Source: Bacteroidales bacterium
GTDB taxonomy: Bacteria; Bacteroidota; Bacteroidia; Bacteroidales; UBA3824
Direction: 5' to 3'
DNA: 64,000 bases
Assembly (NCBI GenBank): GCA_017417315.1
Contig: JAFPZK010000042.1
Coordinates: forward strand, 1-64,000
A program made the position numbers and the translations under genes. The notes under the pieces were generated by a model. That model made no database searches, was not told the origin of the DNA, and was given only the letters and a program-made list of their open reading frames with translations. Of this stretch, positions 28,091 through 36,676 are shown in pieces. Every line of letters starts with the position of its first letter. Positions within the stretch are counted from its first letter, which is position 1.

Positions 28091-28420
28091 TCAATTTTCG
28101 TTTTTGTAGGAAAGAGTCTCCGCCAAATCCTTGATACCGCAATTGAGCAGAAGTTGTGAAACTTCGTTTGAAAGTCCGCACTTTACCGTAAGGCATTTCT
28201 TATCTCTGATAAAACTATTTTTAAGAGAGTAGAAAAACTGAAAGGCTGCAACATCAAATCCGGTGATTTGCTTTAAATTTACCGTCAAAACATCACATGC
28301 AGAAACCGCATCTTTCATTTTGGCGGCAAGCAGGTCTATATTCTGAACCGAAATGTCGCCTGAAATTTCGTATTCCCGCTTGCGGTTTTTTACGTCCTCC
28401 GATTTTATCTTAACTTCCAT
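28091..28420 (-). CDS. STAS-domain protein
   Basis: A 109-residue protein, the first gene of the chemosensory operon. The STAS fold is indicated by the strand/helix pattern VLTVNLKQITGFDVAAFQFFYSLKNSF, as in anti-sigma-factor antagonists and MlaB-like proteins. The position after the conserved Asp, normally Ser or Thr and phosphorylated by a GHKL kinase, is Val-Ala here (GFDVAAF), so it seems not to be phosphorylatable there. Such STAS genes often precede cheA in chemosensory clusters. It could bind the SiaB-type kinases encoded nearby, but this is inference. Confidence 0.8.
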   Translation of the reverse strand: MEVKIKSEDVKNRKREYEISGDISVQNIDLLAAKMKDAVSACDVLTVNLKQITGFDVAAFQFFYSLKNSFIRDKKCLTVKCGLSNEVSQLLLNCGIKDLAETLSYKNEN

Positions 28421-28762
28421 AAATTACTGTTTTACAACATTATACATTAACAAGAAAAGATTATTCCACGACTTTTCGAGAAACAACTTTCCACAATATT
28501 CAGTGCATTTTTTATGCCAAAATTTACGTCTCTGAGAGCCGCTTTTTTTGAAAGTTAAAAATAAGCAATATTTTCTATCTCGACAAATTTTTTTGAGTTT
28601 TTTTTTCATATTTTTTGCTTTAAGATTGATTATCAACATGTTAATTTTTTATAAAAAAACAAGAAACTCCCCCGAAAAACGGAAAATTACAAAAAAATAA
28701 AAAAATATTTTTTTGATTTTCATTTTTTACTTACCTTTGTAAACTAAAAAATAATAAAAACA
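28421..28762. other. Intergenic region between divergent transcripts
   Basis: This AT-rich stretch of 342 bases separates the chemosensory operon from the M23 peptidase gene. I see no convincing gene or RNA. TACCTTTG at 28732-28739 is a possible -7 box for the peptidase gene, with TTG at 28713-28715 at a short spacing of 16. No clear consensus promoter was found for the chemosensory operon, though TAACTTTC (complement about 28549-28556) is a weak candidate. Confidence 0.5.
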
Positions 28763-29728
28763 ATGGCTGACAAAAACTATACTTTCGACCCCTATTCACT
28801 GACGTATAAAAAAGATGAGCAAAAACGCGGTAAGCGTATTCTCATACGTATTTTAACTCAGTTTTTCGCAACTATATTTATAGGAGTGTTGGTGTTTTTG
28901 GCCATTTCTTACACGATAAAAACACCGCGCTTAGGCAAAATCACGGAAGAAAACCAATTTATGCAACAGGAGTTGGAACGCGTGAAAGAAAAATATAATC
29001 AGGCTAACGACTTGCTAAAACAACTTAAAGCCCGCGATAAAGAAATATACCGCTCGGTTTACGAAACCGAACTTGCCGAAGAAGAGCCAGAAGGAGATAA
29101 AAGATTGCAATCCTTACGCAAGGCTTATCCCGACAGAAAATCGCTGTTAAAAGCAATGAATATCGTTGCCGATTCCATCGTGTCAAAAACCTCATTCGAG
29201 CAATACGATTTTGACCACTTAAAACAGATAATGTATAATTCGGAAGAAGCATTACCTTATATTCCGTGTATAATGCCGATTGTAGACGAGGCGATAGAAC
29301 ACGTTTATTACGGTTTCGGACAAAAACTTGACCCGATATACAAAACGCCTCAGATTCATAACGGCATAGACATAGCCGCAAAAACCACGACACAAGTAAT
29401 CGCAACGGCAGACGGCGTAGTTGAGTCGGTAGGCGAAAACCGCGACAACGGAAAGTACATTATACTTAACCATAAAAACGGTTATAAAACCTTGTACGCA
29501 CATTTAAATGACTATTCGGTAAAGAAAAACCAAACCGTAACACGCTCCTCGGTAATAGGTTTCGTAGGTAATTCGGGAAAATCACTTACCCCGCACCTAC
29601 ACTACGGAGTAAGTTATAACGGACGTTGGCTTAATCCGATACACTATTTTTTTGCCGATATAAAAGACATAAAAGATTTCAAACTGCTGAAAAAAAAGGT
29701 TCAAAGCAGCGGTCTTAGTCTTGACTAA
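28763..29728 (+). CDS. M23 family metallopeptidase (LytM-type)
   Basis: A 321-residue envelope protein predicted to cut peptidoglycan cross-bridges or to activate amidases. One membrane helix at about 32-52 (FFATIFIGVLVFLAISY) is followed by a coiled coil (about 57-92). The C-terminal LytM domain has the zinc ligands in HNGIDIA and HLHYGV, plus the GNSGKS turn; all ligands are present. It is immediately upstream of a MerR-family gene, a pairing commonly seen in Bacteroidota. Confidence 0.92.
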   Translation: MADKNYTFDPYSLTYKKDEQKRGKRILIRILTQFFATIFIGVLVFLAISYTIKTPRLGKITEENQFMQQELERVKEKYNQANDLLKQLKARDKEIYRSVYETELAEEEPEGDKRLQSLRKAYPDRKSLLKAMNIVADSIVSKTSFEQYDFDHLKQIMYNSEEALPYIPCIMPIVDEAIEHVYYGFGQKLDPIYKTPQIHNGIDIAAKTTTQVIATADGVVESVGENRDNGKYIILNHKNGYKTLYAHLNDYSVKKNQTVTRSSVIGFVGNSGKSLTPHLHYGVSYNGRWLNPIHYFFADIKDIKDFKLLKKKVQSSGLSLD

Positions 29729-29762
29729 AACCAAAAAAGGAAAAAAAAATTAAAAATAAAAT

Positions 29763-30173
29763 ATGGAAAATACATTGGAAAACATTGAGATAAACTCTCA
29801 GGAAACCGCACCGGAAAATACGGAAAACAAATTGTTTTACTCAATAGGCGAAGTGGCTAAAATGTTCAACGTCAATACTTCGCTAATCAGGTATTGGGAA
29901 AAAGAATTTGCGGTAATAAAACCGAAAAAAAATGCGAAAGGCAACCGTCTTTTCACCAAAAAAGACATTGAAAACTTTCACAAAATATACTATTTGGTAA
30001 AAGAAAGAGGTATGACACTGCCCGGAGCAAAAAAAGTTTTGAAAAACAACACCGGTGCAGAAGACTCTAACTTTGAAATAATAAAATCGTTAAAAAACTT
30101 AAAATCAATGATTTTAGACCTCAAAGAATGTTTAGACGATGACAAAAGCATTTCTGAGGGACAAGAAATTTAA
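29763..30173 (+). CDS. MerR-family transcriptional regulator
   Basis: A 136-residue DNA-binding protein. After an acidic N-terminal tail of about 24 residues, the winged-helix domain is YSIGEVAKMFNVNTSLIRYWEKEF with wing text GNRLFTKKDIENF. A short helical C-terminus follows, with no effector-binding domain or metal-binding cysteines. It is the usual neighbour of the M23 gene in Bacteroidota. Confidence 0.9.
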   Translation: MENTLENIEINSQETAPENTENKLFYSIGEVAKMFNVNTSLIRYWEKEFAVIKPKKNAKGNRLFTKKDIENFHKIYYLVKERGMTLPGAKKVLKNNTGAEDSNFEIIKSLKNLKSMILDLKECLDDDKSISEGQEI

Positions 30174-30250
30174 GTTTTTTGAAAAAAAATGTATATTTTT
30201 GCACGCAAATTGCAATAAACGGTGTTAGTAACTGAAATCAATTTTGTACT

Positions 30251-30841
30251 ATGAGTATGAAAAATCCTTCAATGGAACTTGACATAAACTTTATGCACAA
30301 CGTTCTCGCCCTATACGACGAGTTAATCGAAAACGGCATATCGGTGGTCTATATCGGTAAATTTACGCATCAGGTAGTAAAAATGTTTACCGAAAAAAAC
30401 GAAGAAGAAATGGACGAAAACAACGAGCAGAAACAAGTTAAAAGACGTGTTCATCACTCGCTTGTGGAAATTCTTCAAAATATGCAGAAACACAGCACTG
30501 AGTTTCAAACGGAATTCAGCCTTATCAACGGACTTTTTATGATAGGCAGAAAAGACGGCATATACTATATAATGACCGCTAACAAGGTTACCAAAAACGA
30601 CATCGTACACCTTTCTCAGGCTCTTGAATGTGTCAACAATGCCACGAAAGACGAACTCAACGCAATGTACAAAAAGCAACTCAGAGAAGGTAAAATTTCT
30701 AACAAAGGCGGCGCAGGTCTCGGTCTTATCGACATTGCGCGAAAAACTGACGGAAAACTCGAATATCTTTTTATCCCGTGCAACGGCACGGATTACTTCA
30801 TACTCAAAGTAGAAATCTCGGCAAACGGCGATACAGAATAA
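30251..30841 (+). CDS. SiaB-family protein kinase, single domain
   Basis: A 196-residue GHKL-fold kinase-like protein of the SiaB (DUF6272) family. The N-box Asn77 is in VEILQNMQKHSTEF and the glycine box in NKGGAGLGLIDIARK (about 151-165). Both are close to the text of the double SiaB at 17302-18390, so the two are paralogues. No SiaC gene is next to it. It lies on the far side of the chemosensory operon from the siaB-siaC pair. TATTTTTG at 30194-30201 is a possible -7 box. Confidence 0.82.
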   Translation: MSMKNPSMELDINFMHNVLALYDELIENGISVVYIGKFTHQVVKMFTEKNEEEMDENNEQKQVKRRVHHSLVEILQNMQKHSTEFQTEFSLINGLFMIGRKDGIYYIMTANKVTKNDIVHLSQALECVNNATKDELNAMYKKQLREGKISNKGGAGLGLIDIARKTDGKLEYLFIPCNGTDYFILKVEISANGDTE

Positions 30842-30873
30842 AAAAAACGGGGCTAAGCCCCGTTTTTTTTTTT
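30841..30873. terminator. Bidirectional terminator between siaB and recQ
   Basis: AAAAACGGGGC pairs with GCCCCGTTTTT around a three-base loop, with A and T tracts outside. The two flanking genes are convergent. Confidence 0.92.
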
Positions 30874-30878
30874 ATTGT

Positions 30879-33071
30879 TTAATGACCCTTTTCCGAAATA
30901 TACTTGATTCTCATCAACCGTAATTCTTCTTCGGTGTAATCTTCGCTTCCGAGTGCTTTCATAGCCTCGTCAATAGATTCGGTCTCGGCAGTGTCGAAGT
31001 ATTCGTAAACCTCATCTTGACGCTCTTTATCAATAACTTTGTTGACGTAATAGTCAAGATTAAGTTTTGTGCCGGAATTTATGATTGATTCAATTTCCGA
31101 AAGAAGTTCGTCAGTTTCAATCTGTTTTGCCTCGCAAATGTCTTCAAGGTCGAGTTTGCGGTCAATGCTCTGAATAATGTAAACCTTGTTGCCTGACCTC
31201 GAAGCAACAGACCTTACAATCATATCCTGAGGACGCTCGATTTCTTTCTCCTGAACGTACTTCTTTATCAACTCTACAAACTCTTTTCCGAATTTCTGCG
31301 CTTTTCCGTATCCTACGCCGACAATCTGTGTCAACTCCTCAATAGAAATCGGGTACTGAACAGCCATATCTTCAAGCGACGGGTCTTGGAAAATCACAAA
31401 CGGAGGTACGTTTTTCTGTTTTGAAACCTTTTTCCTCAAATCTTTCAACATACGGAAAAGTTCGGGGTCAGAAGCACCGCCGTTCATCGTATGCGGTACG
31501 GCTTGTTCATCGTCCTCGTCCTCGTTTTCATAGTCGTGATTTTTAACAAGTTGAATATCGTATGGTTTCTTTAAATATTCCTTGCCTTGTTTCGTGATTT
31601 TCAGCGTGCCGTAGTTTTCGATGTCCTTCATCAAAAAGCCTTTTACCAAAGACTGACGCAAAACGGCATTCCAATAGTTTTCGTCACCGTCGTCCTCCCC
31701 TAAACCGAAAACCGGAAGTTTGTGGTGCTTGTAAGTCTTTACCTGCGAGTCAGAAACGCCCGCCAAAACTTTCGCAACGTGTTCGGTCTTGAATTTTTCC
31801 TGAATTATGCCGATAACTTTCAACGCCTTTAATATAGATTCTTTGCCGTTGAAAGGTTTTTGCGGGTGAACGCAGTTGTCGCAGTTTCCGCACGGCTCTT
31901 CCAAGTTTTCACCGAAATAGTTCAAAAGCATTTTGCTACGGCACATCGAAGTTTCGGCGTATGCAACCGTCTCTGAAAGAAGTTGTTTTCCGATTTCCTG
32001 CTCGCTGACGGGTTTGCCCTGCATGAACTTTTCGAGTTTCTGTATGTCTTTATAACTATAAAAAGCAATGCACTGACCTTCGCCGCCGTCTCGTCCCGCA
32101 CGTCCGGTCTCCTGATAATAACCTTCAAGGCTTTTAGGCATATCGTAGTGAATAACAAACCTTACGTCCGGCTTGTCGATACCCATACCGAAAGCAATAG
32201 TGGCAACAATAACGTCAACCTCCTCCATCAAGAATTTATCCTGATTCTCGCTGCGGGTTTGCGAGTCCATTCCGGCATGATACGGCAAGGCTTTTATGTC
32301 GTTGACACAGAGCATTTCGGCAAGTTCCTCTACCTTTTTACGGCTCAAACAATAAATAATACCGCTCTTGCCCTTGTTGGCTTTGATGAACTTGATAATC
32401 TGTTTATCAACGTCGATTTTCGGGCGTACTTCATAATAAAGATTCGGACGGTAGAACGACGATTTGAAAACGTTAGCGTCCAAAATGCCGAGATTTTTCT
32501 GAATGTCGTGCTGAACCTTAGGCGTAGCAGTAGCCGTCAAAGCGATAATCGGACTTCTGCCGATTTCTTCTATAATAGGACGGATACGGCGGTATTCAGG
32601 ACGGAAATCGTGTCCCCATTCCGAAATACAATGCGCCTCGTCAATGGCATAAAACGAAATCTTTACTTGTTTTAAAAACTCGATATTCTCCTCCTTTGTA
32701 AGGCTTTCGGGCGCAACGTACAGCAGTTTTGTCTTTCCGTTAAGAATGTCTTCCCTAACCTGAGCAATTTGCTGCTTAGTCAGCGAGGAGTTAAGAAAAT
32801 GTGCCACACTTTCTTCCGTACTGATATTGCGCATGGCATCTACCTGATTTTTCATCAACGCAATAAGCGGAGAAATCACTATCGCCGTGCCGTCCAACAT
32901 CAATGACGGCAACTGATAGCAAAGCGATTTGCCGCCGCCGGTAGGCATAAGAACAAAAGTGTCTTTGCCTTTCAAAACGTTGTTAACAACCGCTTCTTGT
33001 TCTCCCTTGAATCTGTCGAATCCGAAAAATTTGTGCAGATATTCCAAAAGATTATTTGTTTTTTTACTCAT
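30879..33071 (-). CDS. recQ: ATP-dependent DNA helicase RecQ
   Basis: A 3'-5' helicase for recombination and fork repair, 730 residues. The Walker A motif is in MPTGGGKSLCYQLP, and DEAH is in AIDEAHCISEWGHDFRPEY. Motif VI is QETGRAGRDG. The zinc-binding subdomain has CRSKMLLNYFGE and PCGNCDNC. A winged-helix RQC region and a C-terminal HRDC domain (about 525-600) follow. All core motifs are intact. The extra C-terminal tail beyond HRDC (about 600-730) is acidic and seen in Bacteroidota RecQ proteins. Confidence 0.96.
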   Translation of the reverse strand: MSKKTNNLLEYLHKFFGFDRFKGEQEAVVNNVLKGKDTFVLMPTGGGKSLCYQLPSLMLDGTAIVISPLIALMKNQVDAMRNISTEESVAHFLNSSLTKQQIAQVREDILNGKTKLLYVAPESLTKEENIEFLKQVKISFYAIDEAHCISEWGHDFRPEYRRIRPIIEEIGRSPIIALTATATPKVQHDIQKNLGILDANVFKSSFYRPNLYYEVRPKIDVDKQIIKFIKANKGKSGIIYCLSRKKVEELAEMLCVNDIKALPYHAGMDSQTRSENQDKFLMEEVDVIVATIAFGMGIDKPDVRFVIHYDMPKSLEGYYQETGRAGRDGGEGQCIAFYSYKDIQKLEKFMQGKPVSEQEIGKQLLSETVAYAETSMCRSKMLLNYFGENLEEPCGNCDNCVHPQKPFNGKESILKALKVIGIIQEKFKTEHVAKVLAGVSDSQVKTYKHHKLPVFGLGEDDGDENYWNAVLRQSLVKGFLMKDIENYGTLKITKQGKEYLKKPYDIQLVKNHDYENEDEDDEQAVPHTMNGGASDPELFRMLKDLRKKVSKQKNVPPFVIFQDPSLEDMAVQYPISIEELTQIVGVGYGKAQKFGKEFVELIKKYVQEKEIERPQDMIVRSVASRSGNKVYIIQSIDRKLDLEDICEAKQIETDELLSEIESIINSGTKLNLDYYVNKVIDKERQDEVYEYFDTAETESIDEAMKALGSEDYTEEELRLMRIKYISEKGH

Positions 33072-33220
33072 GTTTTTGTATTAATTTCTCATTCAAATTT
33101 TGCTGAAAAACACGTTTATTTTGTTTTTTACAAATTTGGAAAAAGTTTTTTGAAAAAACCAAATTTTTTTCAACTTTTTTTCAAATAAATAGTTAAAAAA
33201 TCAAAACACGTTAAATCAAG
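33072..33220. other. Upstream region of recQ, no gene seen
   Basis: An AT-rich stretch with poly-T and poly-A tracts before the repeat array of the susC operon. No consensus recQ promoter, RNA gene or small ORF with support was found. Confidence 0.4.
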
Positions 33221-33319
33221 TTTGTCCACCTTTTGATTTTTTTGTCCACCATACACTTTTATTTCGTTAATAATCAACAACTTAAAGTTGTATCCACCTT
33301 TTACGCCATTTTGTCCACC
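33221..33319 (+). promoter_or_regulatory. Phased TTTGTCCACC repeats and palindrome upstream of susC
   Basis: TTTGTCCACC is at 33221-33230, 33241-33250 and 33310-33319, with a shorter TATCCACC at 33291-33298. The TCCACC cores are 20, 48 and 21 bases apart, giving two pairs each spaced about two helical turns. Between the pairs, ACAACTT-A-AAGTTGT at 33277-33291 is a perfect inverted repeat with a one-base centre. The array is likely an activator-binding region for the susC operon. Confidence 0.6.
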
Positions 33320-33339
33320 TCTTAATATTTAATTAACCG

Positions 33340-33347
33340 TAAGTTTG
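33340..33347 (+). promoter_or_regulatory. -7 element of the susC operon
   Basis: TAAGTTTG fits TAnnTTTG. No -33 box is seen at the normal distance; the nearest repeat of the array overlaps that position, consistent with activator dependence. Confidence 0.5.
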
Positions 33348-33414
33348 CAATGTTAAAAAACGACAAACACGTTTAAAAAGTTTTTTAAGAAATTAATACT
33401 TAAATTTAATAAAT

Positions 33415-36400
33415 ATGAGAAAGGTAATTTTAATTTTTTGCGGAATGTTGGCTTTAACGCCCGCCGCCTTCGCTTATCAAAGCGGAGACAGACTTCCGAT
33501 TGCACTTTCGCCCGCCGATAATATAACGGTATCGGGTAAGATTGTGGACGCTTCGGGAGAACCGCTCCCCGGTGCTTCCGTTTATGTTAAAGGTACTACT
33601 AACGGTACTATCTCCGACATTGACGGAAATTTCACTCTTAACGCTCCGAGCGATGCCACATTAGTTTTCACATTTGTCGGCTACCTCTCACAGGAGATTG
33701 CAGTTAACGGACGCAGCAACGTCGGAACAATTACGATGCAGGAAGATAACAAAGAAATAGAACAGGTTGTAGTTATCGGTTACGGTACACAGAAAAAAGT
33801 AGACTTAACGGGTTCGGTTGCCATCGTCGATGCAGACGAAATGAAAAAAGTTTCTAACTCAAACATTTCAACGATGCTCGAAGGTAAAGTAGCCGGCGTT
33901 CAGATTACCTCTGACGGTCAGCCGGGTGCAGACCCGTCAGTTAGAATCCGTGGTATCGGTTCTTTCGGTTCTACCGCACCTTTATATGTAATAGATGGCG
34001 TGCCGATGGGAACTACAATCAGAGACTTCTCTCCTAACGACATCGCTTCTATCCAAATTTTGAAAGACGCTTCGGCTGCTGCAATCTACGGTTCTCGTGC
34101 TGCTAACGGCGTGGTTATCATCACCACAAAAAGCGGTAAAAAAGACCAGCCTACAAGAGTTGACTATTCAGGCTATTTCGGTTGGGACAATATCAACAAA
34201 AACGTTTACGACGTAATGGACGCTAATCAATACAGCAATTACCTCGGAACGGCTTACGAACAATCTTTGGCAACTAACAATGCCGTAACGCTTCCGGGCG
34301 GTTACACCAAAAACGCTGACGGCACTTATTCTTTTATTGACAACACCAATACAGATTGGTTTGACGAGGTTTTCAAAACGGGTATCCGTCAAAACCACAA
34401 CGTAAACATCTCCGGCGGCGGTAAAAACAACACTTACAACGTAGGTCTTGACTATTACAGTCAGAAAGGTACTCTCGAAGGTGCAGGTCCTAACTACAAC
34501 CGTTACACCGTCAGAGTTAACAATACTTTTGACGTTAAATTCATCAAATTCCGCACGGGTATCGTTTATTCTCACTCCGATCAGGACAATATGGCTATCT
34601 CTAACGCAAGCGAATACGTTCAAGGTCTTTACGGCGACGTTACTAACGTGTTAAGAGGTACACTTTTGGCTCAACCGACAATCAAGGCTTACGACGAAAA
34701 CACTTGGGTTCTTGACGACAAAGTCGGCGCGGCTTCAAGTTACAACTACGATGCTCACGGCTACGGCGTTTATTACGACAATATTCACGGTGATATTTCT
34801 TTCTCGAACCCGCTTTTGGTCAACAACCTTTTGGAAAGAAACTCAAAAGTTGACAGAGTTGTAGCAACGGCAAGCGCAAACGTTGATTTGTTTAATATGT
34901 TCAAGTTCAACCCCGCAAACCACAAGTTGTCTTACAACCTGAACGTTTCTTACAGCAAAACTTACGCAAAAGACCACACTTGGATTGGAGCATGGGTTCA
35001 GTCTAACCGCGTTTATCTTGCAAAAGACAACGAAAAACTTACGAAAATTTACCGTCAGTACGACGACGCTTTGGTTGAAAACACCATCAGTTATGAAGGC
35101 ACTTTCGCTGACAAACATCACGTAAGCGCACTTGCCGGTATCACTTACGAAAACGAATATCACACAAGACTTGACGCTTGGGGCAACACACTTCCCGAAC
35201 CTTACTTCTTGCAGGTTAACAACGCAGAAGACAGAGACGCAAGTTCTTACGAATCACAACACGTTCTTGAATCTTACATCGGACGTATCAACTACGATTA
35301 CGATCAAAAATATCTCCTTAGCGCAACAGTCCGCAGAGATGGTTCTTCAAGACTTTCACCCGATGACCGTTGGGGCTGGTTCCCGTCAATTTCTTTGGGT
35401 TGGAGACTTGACCGTGAAGCATTCTTCCCCGTTGACGACAACTTAGTCAACCTCTTGAAAATCCGTGGTTCTTACGGAGTTTTGGGTAACGAAAACATCG
35501 GTGAATATCAGTACATGGCTGCTATGGCACGTCAAAACATGACTTACTCTTTCGGCGGCGAAAAAGTACTCGGTTCGTCAATCTCGACTTTCGTAAACCA
35601 AGGTATTATGTGGGAAAAGAAAAAATCGACTTCAATCGGTTTGGATTTAGGAATGTTTAACGGACAGTTGGAGTTCACCTTTGAATGGTACAAAAACGTT
35701 TCGGAAGACCTTTTGTCAAGCGTTGCAGTACCTCAGAACGCCGGTGTGTCTAACGGCTCGGTAACAATGAACGCCGCTTCGATGGAAAACTCAGGTTTTG
35801 AATGGTCGGCTGCTTATCACAACTACAAACACAAAGTTAAATACGACATCAACTTCAACATCTCTACCCTCAAAAACGAAGTTACTTCGCTCGGTACTGG
35901 TAAAAATCAGAGAATCGACGGTGCATACATCACCAAAGTCGGCGAAGAAATCGGACAGTTTTACGGCTGGGTTTACGAAGGCATTTTCAGAACGCAGTCT
36001 GACATCGATCAGCACGCAACTCAGACCGGCGCAAACATCGGCGACTGTGCTTACAAAGACGTCAGCGGTCCTGACGGCACACCCGACGGCGTAATCGACT
36101 CTTACGACCAGGTAGTTTTGGGCAGCGGTCTTCCGGGTATCAACTTCGGTCTTTCAGGCAGAGTTGAGTACAAAGGCTGGGATTTGACGGTTTCGACCTT
36201 CGGCGCACTCAAATACAAAGTATCTGACGATATTTACAATTCATTGAACTCTTGCTACGGTTACGGCAACAAAGACGTTGACATTTTGAGTGCTAACAAG
36301 TTCTCTGACGACGGTTCAACGTATTTGTCTGACGTTCCCCGCACATACCTCGTTAACTCGAATGCTTCTTTGGGCTGGAACGACTTGTTCTCGTCAAGAA

Positions 36401-36645
36401 AAATTCAGAAAGCCAACTACTGGAAAATCGCAACCGTTGAAATCGGTTACAACTTCAATAACGACTGGTTCAAAGGCATAATCTCTGACGTCAGGGCATA
36501 CGTAAGCGGTCAAAACCTTGCAACAATCACCAAATACAAAGGTTATAACGTTGACTACGCAGGCGGCACATTTACACCGGGTTACAACTTCTGTTCGTTC
36601 CCGACACCGAGAACGTTTATGGTTGGTTTGAAAGCATCTTTCTAA
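33415..36645 (+). CDS. susC: SusC/RagA family TonB-linked outer membrane transporter
   Basis: A 1076-residue outer membrane barrel importing oligosaccharides (or peptides) with its SusD lid. A signal peptide ends near residue 20 (PAAFA). A carboxypeptidase-regulatory-like domain (about 38-105) includes GKIVDASGEPLPGASV. The segment QVVVIGYGTQKKVDLTGSV leads into the plug, with VRIRGIGSFG and AAAIYGSRAANGVV. The C-terminus ends with an aromatic strand (KASF). It is the first gene of a susC-susD-binding protein operon. The glycan cannot be read from the transporter itself. Confidence 0.96.
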   Translation: MRKVILIFCGMLALTPAAFAYQSGDRLPIALSPADNITVSGKIVDASGEPLPGASVYVKGTTNGTISDIDGNFTLNAPSDATLVFTFVGYLSQEIAVNGRSNVGTITMQEDNKEIEQVVVIGYGTQKKVDLTGSVAIVDADEMKKVSNSNISTMLEGKVAGVQITSDGQPGADPSVRIRGIGSFGSTAPLYVIDGVPMGTTIRDFSPNDIASIQILKDASAAAIYGSRAANGVVIITTKSGKKDQPTRVDYSGYFGWDNINKNVYDVMDANQYSNYLGTAYEQSLATNNAVTLPGGYTKNADGTYSFIDNTNTDWFDEVFKTGIRQNHNVNISGGGKNNTYNVGLDYYSQKGTLEGAGPNYNRYTVRVNNTFDVKFIKFRTGIVYSHSDQDNMAISNASEYVQGLYGDVTNVLRGTLLAQPTIKAYDENTWVLDDKVGAASSYNYDAHGYGVYYDNIHGDISFSNPLLVNNLLERNSKVDRVVATASANVDLFNMFKFNPANHKLSYNLNVSYSKTYAKDHTWIGAWVQSNRVYLAKDNEKLTKIYRQYDDALVENTISYEGTFADKHHVSALAGITYENEYHTRLDAWGNTLPEPYFLQVNNAEDRDASSYESQHVLESYIGRINYDYDQKYLLSATVRRDGSSRLSPDDRWGWFPSISLGWRLDREAFFPVDDNLVNLLKIRGSYGVLGNENIGEYQYMAAMARQNMTYSFGGEKVLGSSISTFVNQGIMWEKKKSTSIGLDLGMFNGQLEFTFEWYKNVSEDLLSSVAVPQNAGVSNGSVTMNAASMENSGFEWSAAYHNYKHKVKYDINFNISTLKNEVTSLGTGKNQRIDGAYITKVGEEIGQFYGWVYEGIFRTQSDIDQHATQTGANIGDCAYKDVSGPDGTPDGVIDSYDQVVLGSGLPGINFGLSGRVEYKGWDLTVSTFGALKYKVSDDIYNSLNSCYGYGNKDVDILSANKFSDDGSTYLSDVPRTYLVNSNASLGWNDLFSSRKIQKANYWKIATVEIGYNFNNDWFKGIISDVRAYVSGQNLATITKYKGYNVDYAGGTFTPGYNFCSFPTPRTFMVGLKASF

Positions 36646-36676
36646 CAGTTTAACAATTTTAAATTCAGAAAACGAT

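Noticed and set aside
28424..28639. A 71-codon Lys-rich open frame just upstream of the STAS gene
   Set aside because: Its composition follows the poly-A/T content of the gap, it has no promoter, and it resembles no known family; kept as intergenic.
31983..32675. A 230-codon open frame on the plus strand within recQ
   Set aside because: It is wholly antisense to a full-length, motif-complete RecQ and encodes no recognisable signal or domain.
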